The position numbers and the translations under genes were made by a program. From the NCBI GenBank assembly GCA_023653785.1, contig JAMKCH010022366.1, positions 1 to 64,000 on the forward strand: 64,000 nucleotides of DNA, written 5' to 3'. This document shows positions 23,224-34,565 of the stretch, in pieces (position 1 is the stretch's first letter; every line of letters starts with the position of its first letter). This DNA is from Ophioderma brevispina. Its lineage: Eukaryota > Echinodermata > Ophiuroidea > Amphilepidida > Ophiodermatidae. The notes beneath the pieces are model-generated. The model did not search any database. It saw nothing but the letters and a program-made list of their open reading frames with translations, and had not been told where the DNA came from.

Positions 23224-25511
23224 CAGGGGCGTAGCTAGGATTTTTATATTGGGGCCAGTGTCCCCGCATCTCAACCGACAGAAATGGGTAGGGTCCAGGG
23301 GCCCGCCTTAAGCCCTGTTGGGGTCCAGGGCGACGCCCCGTGGGGGCCGGGGGGCGAAGCCCCCTGACATTTTTGTTTTTTTTTTTTTTAAATCCATCTT
23401 TTTTTATTACCTGTCCTTGGGTCTGAGGTTGGATAAAACATCAAAATATGTCCACCAGACCCCAAATCGGAGCACCTTTAAAATAATACATAACGAAATT
23501 AAATCACAATTCCAACATAAATTATACAAACTTAACATTACTTGTACCCCATATCAACCACTGAGAATCCTTAGATCTTCGAAGTAAATCTATAGTTACA
23601 AAATTTAAACCGGAGTTTAGACCATTATGGATATCATAGCAAAGATTCAAAATCACATACCCAAACGTTTGTATTTAATTAACTTTTGCCAGACTTGCCA
23701 GGGTGAGGTGTGATTTTTCAAATTGTTAATTGGATACTACACATGAGCCAAGTATTTATTATTATATAATAAATATTTTAATTCTTTTTTTGAGACCATT
23801 TAGTTAGGATTCTTTCCTAAAATCCCTGCTCTATATAAATGAATTTGGCTTATACTACACATAATTGAAGACTGGTCGCTTTTGCACCCAAAAAGAATTA
23901 GAAATGGCGTAATATCACTTATTAAATTGGTTTTTTTTTTCGAATTTGATTATTGACCCATTGCTTGAATTCGAGACCAGTAGGAAACTGCCGTTCGGCA
24001 CTTGATGAAAAGGTGCATAAAGGTTTCCTTGTTTTCGCTACAGAATGTACAAAGATCGTGTTTCTCGAATATTCATCTTGTGTAATATGTATATTGTAGC
24101 TATAATTCTCTGAGTAAGTCTAATTGAATCAGCTATATTTCGAATCTTCAAAATCCTCTAAAATTTCTTACCACATATTTCTTCCATTTTTGATCACTAA
24201 TTCAATATTCAGTTCTATTTGCCATTTCTCCTCTTTTAAAAAACTGTGCTTATTGTGTTCTAAGAGGGTTCATAAATATACTTACAACCGTTTTCTTTCT
24301 AAGTACCAGATCACATTGTTTGGTTAAGTGGGGCTTTGTGATTTTTGTTTTCTGTCGAGGAGGGCCAAGCACTTCCAATTGCTTTTATCATACCGTGGTA
24401 TTCCATAAAATTGGTTTTTATGTTATATTTTTTTCTTAACGTCTGTATGCCATGAATTCCCCCTCTTCTGTCAGTACATCATTACCAAAGAGATCACCAC
24501 ATTTGGCATCCAATGTTTTATAGTAGACTGGGTTGCCTCCAATATTAATTTTATCATTCACCAGAGATACTGTTTGGCAATGGCATTAAAATCTAAATTC
24601 GTATTATTAATTTGGACAAACACAGAGACCAAGAGTAAAACATCATACTCAAAACATGTTTTTTAATTGACACGCTTCATTTTATCGAAAACGGAAATGG
24701 CCAAGCAATATATTTCTTTTCTTTGCAATTAGATCAATGTGAAAAGCTTAACCCATTTTGGTTTTCCTAAAAAACACGTATCCAACTTACTTTAAGTGCA
24801 TTTAGGTGCATTTCTATTCGGGCATTTTACTCCCCTGTTTGAATAAGGTTTGAGACATTGGGAACGTTTTATTCGATCGGGCTTGTTTTTCCAATGAAAT
24901 TATAAATTTCCTCATTTAAGTTTTGATGTACTCACTCGAAGGATTTGGTAACACTTGATCCAAATAATTAATCTTAGCTAAAATAAGTGATTTCACAACT
25001 GTGACCCGACCAAGAAACAGTTATATTTAGTTTTTTGACAAATAGACTCAGGTTTTACCATGGATTTGTAAAGCCTTTGATAGGTAATATCAACATATCT
25101 GGGCAGATCAGTACTAAAATGTCAATCCCAACTATCAAAACGACATTGAAATTCCATTTCAGCTTTAACTGTTGACATGATTGGTTTTGTAAGATCTATT
25201 GAAACCCGATCCAAATTGCTACAGTTTTTTTCACATTATTTTTAGCCCTGACATTGTTGAATTGCTGACAATTTTGGTTTTTATATGTTTAAATGTCTTG
25301 CTGAGGCTAATTTTTGTACGATTTTGTTAAAATTTACTTGTCGCACGCTTGTAATTGAACTTTTTAAAACCTATACTTTGCCGACCATCAGGCCTGCAAG
25401 TGCCAATGACCTGAATGTTTTCAAGTGAACCGGACGGGACTTAATCTCAACGACGAAATCAATTATTGGGGGGCCCGCGTCCCCCTGCCCCCCCCTCTGG
25501 CTACGCCACTG
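23224..25511. mobile_element. hAT-type element with perfect 8-bp TSD, interrupted by a LINE
   Basis: The left end CAGGGGCGTAGCTAGG and right end CTCTGGCTACGCCACTG are inverted copies. The flanks ATTTGTAG at 23216-23223 and 25512-25519 are identical and 8 bp long, as expected for hAT insertions. The left arm (23224-23377) has GGGGTCCAGGG and GGGGCGAAGCCCCC palindromes. The right arm is about 25261-25511. The middle is a separate L1/Tx1-like LINE. Without the LINE the element is only about 400 bp and carries no transposase, so it is non-autonomous. Confidence 0.82.
23378..25245 (-). pseudogene. 5'-truncated L1/Tx1-like LINE ORF2 (RT C-terminus and zinc knuckle), decayed
   Basis: Read on the minus strand with several frame changes, the order is that of an L1-like ORF2 3' half. 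KTVAIWIG comes near 25200, then GRVTVVKSLILAKINYL (24940-25011), followed by DQVLPNP; this is the conserved RT thumb region of L1 and Tx1 elements. Further on is CTFCSENKETFMHLFIKC (23998-24051), the C-terminal Cys-His knuckle. Stops and indels break every frame, so it is inactive. The 3' end has AATAAA and a poly(A) tail (poly-T at 23378-23390 on the plus strand). Imperfect 14-base flanks, CCCTGACATTTTTG at about 23364-23377 and CCCTGACATTGTTG at about 25247-25260, look like its target duplication. The N-terminal endonuclease and most of the RT are missing. L1 versus Tx1 is not resolved. Confidence 0.82.
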
Positions 25512-25519
25512 ATTTGTAG

Positions 25520-25966
25520 ATGATTGGTTGATGGGTTTACTGCCTCCCCAATGCACTGGAAGGCTTATGATAGATTTTCGGAGTTAGCTGTACAGAGCTA
25601 TATTTCATAAGTTACGATTAAAGGGAATTTCAGTGATCCTTAACCTTGTCCCCCGACTTGCCTAAAAAAAGTTCTGATTTTTATCCCTTAGTGAAATACG
25701 TCTCATCTTGAAAAACAAGATCGCTGATTTTCAGAAAAATGTGTACTAAAGGCACTTTACCTCAATTACTCCTTCCACCCATGTGTATAAAAATGCGGTT
25801 GTTACCAGCATCATCAATGCTTGGGAAGGTTGGAAAACGACTTGTGGGGAAGAGTGTGACCCCCCCGCCCCCCCACCAAGCAAAATTAAAGGATGTCATC
25901 GGGCCTAAATTCCAAAGAGCGATGGGCACATGATCTTCATTGGCATGACACCTTACTTACAAACTT
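25520..25966. other. intergenic stretch, no gene seen
   Basis: AT-rich with a short C-rich run (25860-25877). Small frames here lack any motif. Confidence 0.4.
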
Positions 25967-26364
25967 AAAGGGCAGGACTCAGAGATATACACAAGGAGGC
26001 GCCGCCCTCAATTTTTCAAACAAATGTGTTTTTTGCATATACATATGATTTTCCAGTATAATATAGTATTATTAAGTAAGTTCACTGATATAAATAATAA
26101 GTTAAAATAGGTTAAGTTCAAATCGAAGTCCTTCATTAGAAAATCACAACTTGTGATAAAAATTTCCGGATCCGGAAATTTGGTTGTACACAGTATATCA
26201 TATAGCACTGTTACGAAACAAATGTTTACTGCATGGAAACGAAAAACCCCATACATCCTCACTTTGGAAATTGGGCAATTTAGGTACTATCTTTAGTTCT
26301 TGTTGACTATTTTCAATAAATACATGAAAAATTATATTTCAAAAATTCTGAGTCGGCCTTTTTT
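25967..26364. mobile_element. MITE family with AAAGGCYGACTC ends, copy A
   Basis: The left end is AAAGGGCAGGACTCAGA and the right end CTGAGTCGGCCTTT, which are inverted. The interior matches 37694-38045 in the same orientation: CTCAATTTTTCAAACA, GTTCAAATCGA, AAAATCACAA, GCACTGTTA and GGTACTATCTTTAGTTC. An inner palindrome AATTTCCGGATCCGGAAATT stands out. No ORF of note. Confidence 0.75.
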
Positions 26365-28154
26365 ACTTTAAAACATGACAGTTGTCTTCAAGGGTTAATT
26401 GATTGGGAAAAGTGTATTCATAATTGAACTGAAGTGCATTCATAGTTTAACGGAAACATTTTTCAACTTGGGGTGTTCCCCTTTGGCCTCGTAAATTCGC
26501 TTCATCATTAAAGCATTCCCAGAGTTGAAAAAGTGGTAGACTTCATATAGAAGCCCCAAGCCCAAGTATGCACATGATGGTATTGCCATTGATTATGACA
26601 AGCACTATGCACCACTATCATACAGCGCGTTACGGAATCCATTGTAATCACCTCCATATCTGCTATTGGGACTTCTATATGAAAATGCTTACTGAGGAAT
26701 TGATTGGTCAGGGTTTGGTGGTTTAAAAACAAGATGGGTTTGTTTCTCTCTAATGGTAGCCCAGTTGAAATGGGCGGCCACATGGCATTTCAATGGAAAA
26801 GCTCAACGGGTGACTGTATTTGAAATCTAACCATTGCAATTCTTCCAACAGATGGAAGTAGTATAATGCAGGACTTCATTTTGACAATGACTAAAGCAAT
26901 TAGAGGATGATGTTGTCATATTTTCCAAAAATAAGGCAACTTGAGAATAGGCAAGATCAAAGATCTTGGGGTCATTAGTTTAGTAAGAACAGCAAAACAA
27001 TAATTATCTTGCCCCCCAATGCACAAATAACCCCCTGAAAACAGGTTCCCAAGGGGCATGGCATTTGGAGGTTCATTGCATAGCCAAAGTATTATGTTTT
27101 AATTTGCTTTTTACACCATCTCTTCTGGGAGAAATTGTTTTGAGATATCTTGTTCCGAAGCGACATATTGCAAAAAATTCCTTTTGAGATAGTGACAATT
27201 AGTCTAGAAACAAGGTGTTTTTAGGTTTTTTATATTTTTAGAAAAGCTATGCTTTTTTAATATGAATTTTAAAAGCAGTGCTTGAATTTAACAAATAATA
27301 GTGAAAATTAGAGGTGAATGTATAAATTCCTTTTTGAGATCTAAATTTTTTAAACAAAAAATGTTAAATATCGCAGCTTGAGAAAACAAAATACATCAGA
27401 AATATCAGATGGAATTTCTATTCGCAAAGTTACATTTTTTACCATAACTTTTGAACGGATGCTCCGATTGATGTCAAACAAAAAGCAATTGGAAGGTATT
27501 TTTTGTCTGCAATTTAATATTTTTCATTTTTAGCCCTTCAAAACCTAATTCCCCCTTAACAAAGTTGGAAATGACATCTAGTGGAAAGTGGAAATCTTGG
27601 AAAAGGGAAGTGTGATGTTAAGAAATTAAATATGAGATGCATCCTTTTGCCATAAAAGGTAATCTACCAACAATACTTGTAATAAGACTTCACCTTTTGG
27701 CTGGTTCTCGTAACTGTGAATTGAATTGGTAATCAATACTTAAATGCAATTGCATATGTATTTATTTAATAATATAATAAAGTATGTTATTTACAGTCAA
27801 TCATGAAAAAGATGTTGTCAGTGTTTAATTGTAACTTACATTTTTGTTTGATTTTTTAACAGTATTTTACCACCTTCCAATACTGAAAATATTGTACTGC
27901 CCATCCAATATGACACAATGTTCGATAGGCAAAACAAATCCTATCTTTTATTCTCTAATTAACAACCTGGCGGGTATAGAAGTTGTGACCTGGTGGGCCA
28001 TGGTAAAATTGAGTAAGGCACTTTTCAGGCTTAATACTAATTCACAACAAACTTCTCAGCACACTAATGAACTCATTTCGATGCCTTTTAAGGTTTTGTT
28101 TGCTCGTATCCACAAGTCATTGGTAATGGCATTGTGGTGGTGTCAGGATTTGTT
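26365..28154. other. intergenic or intronic AT-rich sequence, no gene seen
   Basis: No recognisable coding signal on either strand. A loose inverted pair TTCATATAGAAG (26541-26552) and CTTCTATATGAA (about 26671-26682) is the only structure noted. Confidence 0.4.
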
Positions 28155-28578
28155 CAGCTAGTGTGCTGATCCGGGGCCGCGTGTATCCATGATACGGACG
28201 CTCCTAACATGGCCCGCTATTTGAGGCTGGGGCGGATTGGGAACAGTCAGGGGTTTACACCCTACTCTTATTCGACACTGACTGCAATGTACATACATGT
28301 ACAGTTGTGACTCTCTGTACACGGGACCGACGGCTTAACGTCCCCTCCGAAGGACGGGATGCTTTCATGATCCATTTGCCCAATTCCAAGTGAACCATGG
28401 AGGAGAGCGGTATTCTGTATTTAATCAATAGCTGGTATACAGATCAAATCCAGAATTGATAGTACCCGAATAAATCCCAGCAAGTGCCACAACCCCACCG
28501 GGATTCGAACCCGGGAATTTTGATGGTAAATTTGCGCCAGAGGCAAGCACCCTAACCGCTAGGCCACGCTCTCTTTTA
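28155..28578 (-). mobile_element. tRNA-derived SINE with conserved central domain
   Basis: On the minus strand the head reads GAGAGCGTGGCCTAGCGGTT, an A box, and then CCCGGGTTCGAATCCCGG, a B box (28500-28517). The long spacing between boxes is like a tRNA with an extra arm (Ser or Leu type). The body then contains TTCGGAGGGGACGTTAAGCC followed by GTCGGTCCCGTGT. I recall this word from central domains of SINEs in several marine invertebrate groups. The element is 5'-complete on the tRNA side. No target duplication was identified. Confidence 0.85.
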
Positions 28579-31196
28579 AGGTGGTTTTTCCTTGCAATAA
28601 AATAAACATTTATTCACTCTACCAGATTATTTAAAGTTGAATTACAGAGTTAAACCAATTTAATTCTTTCACAGAGGACGTAAGCTTACAGTGTTGTGTA
28701 TTAAAGTCAACAGATGACATTGAATAGTTATTAGATTACCAAATGTCCAATTTTTCCTGGCAAAAAAAAAGTTCAAAATTGATAATTGCTATTCGGATTT
28801 ATATCAAGAGTGATACCACTTAAAGTGGGTTCATACTTCACCGGCAGATGTCTGCAGATGCTAGAATTTTGAACATGCTTTTCCGCAACCCGTATATTAA
28901 TGCATCCGGCACGCAAAGCATGTTCAAAAGACTAATGTTGGCCGATATCTATGACCGGAGAAGCATGATCCACCATTCAAATGTGGATTGTTCCGATGTA
29001 TCTCTTATTGGGCTTTCTACATGATATGAGAGCATGACCTTGCACATACTCCCCTCAAGTGCCTGTGGGAAAAAAACTTGCAGTTTTGTATGGTTAGAAG
29101 CAATAATGCGTAATGCAATAGGCTTAGTTCAATACTATTGCTAATATCGAGGGTAACCATTTAAAATGGTGTTTTGCATATATATTTAGGGAAGAAATGG
29201 ATCTTGAAAGGCTCAATTTTAGAGACGACAGTGACAAAATTGGCCTTAAATTCATGTAAATCGCTTATTTTTTGGTAAATCATGGGGCGGTCCAAAGACG
29301 ATTCTGGGGAACATGCCCATTTAACTGTGTGGACGCAGAAGAACAGAAAGTCTTGGCCCGTTACTACCCACCGGAAGACTAGTGCCAAGTGTCTCACGCC
29401 CATCCTAACCCGGCCAACCAAACGTGATTATGGACAGAATTTACGGTATCACAGTTTTTACACCAGTGTTGATTCTATCCTTAAAAATGGAATGCCATAA
29501 AGTAGCATAACATCAGAATTATGCAACAATTACATGTAAGTTTTAGCTCATTTGACTACTGCAGTTTTGTTGGTCAACTTTCACAGCTGATACTCATTAC
29601 ACACAGCTGCAAGGTTTTGCAAAACAGAGTTCTTCTTTCAGCTGACATCAGAACTGCAGTGAACAAAATGGCCACACTCCCCGGGTGGGTAAAACTTCAC
29701 AGCAGAAGGAATCATCATTTACATAAATGTTTAAGTGTCTCAAGATATTGTTCCAGAGTATTGGTGCTGGAAGAAGAACCTTTAGGTTACAGAGCGGCAG
29801 TGTGAATTTTGGAGAACATTGAGCTTGTTTCAATTTCATTGACAAAATTAACTTGGTTGTTCCTTTTTAGTGTGGTATTATGTGTGTTAATCCATAGGAT
29901 GTTCTGGCTCAAAGTGCTTTTTTGCTGTTGTTTGGGTTTCCAAGGGTCTGACTGAGGAAAAATGATGGGGGTTCAATTTTTTGGACTGCTTCCCCTTCTT
30001 AAGGGGGGAATGTTCGTACATCAAGTCAAATGGTGTTTAATGTACACATCACGTTTTGTACCTTATAAGGATAGAAAAATAATATTGTGCCCTAGGTTTA
30101 ACAGTAGTTTGTAAAGCAGTATTTAGCCCATTTGGTTCCAGGTCACCCTGTGGGTTAAGTGCTCCGAGTTTAAAGTTCGTGTCCAAATGATTCCTCTTGT
30201 CATACTGAAACAGAGAAGAAAATGCACCCTTCTCGACTGATTTGCGTGATATCAACCCCAACTTGCAACATCAAGGACAAGTTTTGGGACCCTAATAGAC
30301 ATGTTAGACCCTGCTCACATTTTGCATGTAATAGCCAACCAATGTCACACATGTAAATTAATACATTTTGGATCCTATGAGACAATACAAAAAACTTGTC
30401 ACAGATTTCAACAAATTCTGCATTGGATAAATATTCACCAGGATGAACATGAACCATTATGGGGCTAAAGCGCTTTAACTAAAGGTTTGGAAACTAGGCA
30501 AATATTGTATTTTTCTAATCCCTTTAAAGGAGACTAAACATGTAATGAACATTAAAAAAACAATTTAACTCAAAATTTCAATTTTTCCATTGTAGTATAA
30601 ATTTTTTCCTCTGAAGGACTGGTGCCAGCCCAGCAGTCTGAAAAGTTTCGAACCCATCATTTTCTGACAGTCTGGTCACTATTGAATGCAAAACAGAAGA
30701 AAATAAGTTCAGAATTTTGCCACCAAACATTATGGGAACTTTTTCATTGACATACCAAACCACATTTTACGGTTGCGTGGTAACTTTGTTATTATTATTA
30801 TACACAGCTGTTTGACCCCACAAATAGTCTCTTATTTTTACAACAATTTTAAGCATTCTTGACAAAATACAAGAGCTAATGTTGTGGGAATCTTGTTATA
30901 TTGGCTCACAAAGATCATGATTTGTATGTTATAGTGCCCTCTAAATGCCCATTTGCCATACAGATCTGTGTAAAACTAGGTATATGAAATTTCATAAAAT
31001 TTGCACAGGATGTATAGCCATCCATCCACATTGCTATTATTATTATTTTTTGTTTTAGTTTGGTTTTGTCATAATAAGATTTTCAAACAGCTGCCAGTGT
31101 CAACAGCCAAAACCATTACACTACAAGTAAGCAGACCTATTGATAACTGTAAGCAACCCATATTTTAATCATATTATTACCATAAATACAATAGTC
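28579..31196. other. intergenic or intronic sequence, no firm gene
   Basis: Mostly AT-rich without coding signal. Short items are an inverted pair TTTTGAACATGCTTT/AAAGCATGTTCAAAA (28868-28932), an isolated 72-codon plus-strand frame (29282-29500), and two adjoining minus-strand frames (30049-30457) without recognised motifs. Confidence 0.4.
29282..29500 (+). CDS. possible 72-residue small ORF, unrecognised
   Basis: The frame begins at an ATG in good animal start context (A at -3, G at +4) after an in-frame TAA and ends ATG CCA TAA. The product is Lys/Arg- and Thr-rich (for example RKTSAKCLTPILTRPTKRDY), with an amino-acid mix less random than neighbouring frames. No domain, signal peptide or membrane segment is visible. 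It could be a lone exon, a fragment of an element, or chance. Confidence 0.2.
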   Translation: MGRSKDDSGEHAHLTVWTQKNRKSWPVTTHRKTSAKCLTPILTRPTKRDYGQNLRYHSFYTSVDSILKNGMP

Positions 31197-31834
31197 TATA
31201 GTAGATTTCAATTTAAGTGTGACTCCTTGCATATTTCCATGGAGGCAATATTGTTATGGGGTTCAATCCCCGGCCATGCAGAGACTAGGTCTTTGTTGCC
31301 ATTACAAAACATATTGTGCCCATGGTACAAAGTTACTGTACAGAATCAGCTTACTGGAGACTGATGCATTCAGTTATACAATGGTCTGTTAATGATACCA
31401 GGAATTATGCCCTGGTTGACTGAGATGTCAAACCAATTTTGCGCTAATCGCTTAACAAGATTGGCCCATTTTGATGGCCAAATAAAAACTTAGTTGTGTT
31501 ATGTGTGCATATGTGTATAAGAATGCATTATTTCTCCAATGCTGTGATAAGGAATGTTATTTTGTAGTGTCAAAGTTAATGTTCACATAACAACGTTTTA
31601 TGAAATAATTGCTGGTGTTTTCATCCTGATACTTCAATGAAACATCCACGCTATATTGGATGTGAAATAATGTATTTAGACCAACATTTATTTACTAGCT
31701 ACATTACGTTGTATTAGTACCTAAACTTTTACATGTTGCCATTTAAATAATATATCTTAGAGACTCACATTGAACGGACAGACCTTAATTTTAAAACTTA
31801 TAATGAGGTCTTACTTATTATGAAATCTACTATA
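31197..31834 (+). mobile_element. TA-flanked MITE (TAGTAGATTT ends), copy 1, intact
   Basis: The left end TATAGTAGATTTCAATTTAA and right end TGAAATCTACTATA are inverted, and TA flanks both sides, as in Tc1/mariner-type insertions. Interior landmarks shared with the other two copies are GGGGTTCAATCCC, ACAAAGTTACTGTACAGAAT, TAAGAATGCATTATTTCTCC and GACAGACCT. It is 638 bp with no transposase. The short plus-strand frame inside is not conserved. Confidence 0.8.
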
Positions 31835-32058
31835 ACAAAAACGGAGGTCCGTCGAGGCAGGCGGATCTGAAGATCAAGTTACAATATGATCATTACCGTT
31901 CGTGGGTTGTTCTTGTACATACATGACATGGAACTGACCTTGTGTGATCTGGGTATATTCATATATAATTAACCAAAAAACCGGGTTTGTATTTCGGCAT
32001 ACACTGGTGAATGGACGGTACTGAAACTTGTGCCAAGGGAATTGAGAGTTTACTAGCT
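31835..32058. other. 3' flank of chitinase-like exon
   Basis: Short AT-rich stretch downstream (minus-strand sense) of the putative chitinase stop. No AATAAA is seen on the minus strand within it, so the poly(A) site is unplaced. Confidence 0.35.
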
Positions 32059-32326
32059 CTAGCCCCCTTCTGATTTAGAGGGTATGGTTATTGGCCAAAC
32101 AGAGGCAAGTTGGTGTGTTGGAAATGGGTTGACAAGACTTCGTCTCCCAGCGAAAAACATAATATGATGAACAGGATGAGCTCTGAATGATCCTTTTCCA
32201 ACATCACACCTAAAGTATGTTGGACTGCAGAGTTGACTTGCTACCAATCCTCCATCAGGTACTAGATAGCATTCAGGGCTGCAATCATCTGGTGTGTGGG
32301 TCAGTAGGTCACAGCAGCCGCAGGCC
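32059..32326 (-). CDS. CBM14 (peritrophin-A) chitin-binding-like terminal exon, degenerate
   Basis: After an acceptor-like AACAAG/GG, a minus-strand frame of 89 codons runs to TAG at 32059-32061. It includes PDDCSPECYLVPDGG, VASQLCSPTYFRCDVGKGSF, then RAHPVHHIMFFAGRRSLVNP. The C-x13-C-x6-C spacing, the PDGG...C.PTYFRCD.GK core and FFAGRRSL are those of CBM14 domains, which bind chitin in secreted proteins. The last two expected cysteines (in the HCP and SLCNP positions) read as Pro-Val and Val, so disulfides are incomplete. That suggests a pseudogene or a divergent domain. On the same strand a Pro/Thr-rich repeat exon and a GH18-like exon lie upstream, the order of a chitinase. Start of the exon is inferred from the AG only. 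Confidence 0.5.
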
Positions 32327-32495
32327 CTTGTTATAATATAAGTTACATATCATCACAGCAATTAGCAAGTGGTCAATATCTCACCATCTACACGTATCAT
32401 ATATTGAGGACTACAAGGTGCGACTGGTACTATTTCATATAAGCTATATGGTATGGTATGGTGTAGCAGAGGGCGGGGTGTCAGGTGCCGATCAC

Positions 32496-32686
32496 AGCGG
32501 GGTTGGGTGGAGCATCGGTTGTAGGTCCAGCGGGTGTGGCGAGATCGGTTTGTAGGTCCAGCGGGTGGCGCGTCGGTTGCAGGTCCAGGCGGGTGGAGCA
32601 TTGGCGCCATCGGTAGGTCCAACGGGTGCCTCGCGTTACAGCGTCCAGCAGGTGGTGGGGCAGTTGATGCAGGCATGTTGTTGTAC
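32496..32686 (-). CDS. Pro/Ala/Gly/Thr-rich repeat exon (linker-like), frame-broken
   Basis: The minus-strand reading follows a good acceptor (TTTTTAACAG) and starts YNNMPASTAPPPAG. It then repeats GPATDAPPAGPT and, after a one-base shift, ATPAGPTTDAPPNPAVIG. The underlying DNA is a degenerate ~30-36-bp tandem repeat. Such low-complexity linkers join the GH18 and CBM14 domains of many animal chitinases. The frame changes at least twice, through sequencing indels or decay, and the 3' edge (GCT/GTGATC) is a weak donor guess. Alternatives are an unrelated repeat-containing exon or a non-coding minisatellite. Confidence 0.4.
32500..32660. repeat. minisatellite, ~30-36-bp unit, about 5 copies
   Basis: Plus-strand units contain GGTTGTAGGTCCAGCGGGTG with variation in the GCGTC/GAGCATC part. 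It coincides with the Pro-rich reading on the minus strand. Confidence 0.8.
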
Positions 32687-34249
32687 CTGTTAAAAAGTGA
32701 ATCACAGAGTAGTGCTGAAAAAGACTACAAATTTAAAGTTGGAAATTATTATAACTCTTCATCTTACTTGTATCATATGATTATTCAGTTAAACCAGAAA
32801 GAAGCACATGATACAGATTGGGTGTGAAGGGTATAATGTTAATTATACGTAAAGGTAATGCAACGAGAGATGTAAAATAAGAGGTGTCCCGAAAAAAATG
32901 TGAAATTTGATTGGCACTGTGATGTAAAGCTTTATAATAAAAATATTCCCATCATGTAAGGATTATTTAAGCTGACAACTGATTCTTTGGTACAAACAAT
33001 TCTGAAATTCAATTTTGTATAGGAATGTTGAAATACGAATTCACGCATATTGTTTTCTATTGAAATATAAGAACTATACAAAATACCTGTTGTTTTTAAT
33101 TTTAAGTTTATTACTTGGAACCAAATAAAAGGTAGGGGTAGGGATCTATTTGCACATCTAATCTATATGAATCACTAAATCATAGAAAATATGGATGACT
33201 TGAATCTCTCGGGGCCCACCTTTTGCACCTTTAATGTAGGATCATCGGATACGGACTTGCGTGCCCAGATCTTGTTGAAAATTGTCATGAAATGTTGGAT
33301 TGGTGTGAAAAGAACGTGTGCAAATTTATTTTATTCCAAAAAGGCATGTTAGAGTAGAGATATATCACCTAAGAATTTCAAATTCCCAAGACTTTGTCCT
33401 TGGGACTGATTTTGGCCAGTAGAGGACATGGCCCAAAATGGTCAATTTTGTGAGAAAAAACTGCACATTTTATTTCAATTATTTCTCAAGTAAGTAATGA
33501 GTTTATAAGATTGGTGTTGGTTTTAATGGTTTAAAGGAAATATCCAAATCATAATTTTTATCAGCCTATCAATAGATAGGCTTTCCCATCAAGTAGAAGA
33601 TTTTCTGTAAAGGGCAGCCACTAAAATCGAAAAATAGTCTTTTTGTATCTGTTCAATTTTGTGAAAATCAAAGTTTATGCAAGTATAGTTATTGAAATTG
33701 CTGGTGCTGTTTATGTACAAATTTTTTGAAAATTTTGAGTTCAAATGTTTTTTTTTTGGGGTACTTTTAATTTTTGCCACTGATTTCCAAGGGTGACAAT
33801 TAGTAGGCAATTTTTTTGCATGCAGCATCACTTGTCCTAGCCTGTTATATGTTAATAATGCTAAGCCTTGATGCATTTGCAGTCTAATTTTTGACCTTAG
33901 TTGTGTTTGTGTTGTGCTGGGCATGTTTAGCTAGGGTACAGACTTAAAGCAAGGACACATCCCATATCTGTTTGGTGTAAACACCACACTCGGTTGTACA
34001 TTTTGCAATATGGTAGTACTAGGTCGTTTTAAATGATATGTTAGGCATTAAGTTATAATTAACATTTCTGTACATGAGTATTTTAAAAAAATGTTTATAT
34101 TTCCTCAGAATGTAAACTTGTGTATTTTCTATAATAAGCCCAGTGCATGCACCCTATCAATAGATTGACACTAAGTGACTGCTCCATATCCTCTACCTTG
34201 TTAAAACTCCAAATTTTTCTTTCTCAATTTAAAATAAGTGTCTGGTTGG

Positions 34250-34565
34250 AATTCCCTGTGTGTGTGGGTGTACATGTATGTGTCTGTTCCGTGTAGTGTT
34301 TGTCCATATCTATGCCTGCCTGTGCCCGTCTCTTGGGCTTCTCATGTGCGTAATATGTGTGTTTTGCCTACAGTGTGTAGGTGTGTTGTAAACAAATGTC
34401 AAAAATAAGAATTAACAATTGAAAACATCTGTTTGATCAGAGCCACGAACAACAAACAATTTGTAAATGCGGTGTGCATGCATGTGTGTGTGTGATGTGT
34501 GTGTGCATGCAATGCATGCGTGTGTGCTGTAGCATGTATTGCATGATTGCATGATTGCATACATA
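34250..34565. repeat. degenerate TG/ATGC microsatellite region
   Basis: Two clusters of GTGTGTG (about 34257-34400 and 34470-34540), the second mixed with GCATGCA words and ending in three GATTGCAT-like units. Confidence 0.75.

Noticed and set aside
30049..30457. Two adjoining minus-strand frames (RNHLDTNFKLGALNPQGD and neighbours) as a transposon protein remnant
   Set aside because: The amino-acid mix is suggestive but I could not match it to a named family, and one frame change is needed.
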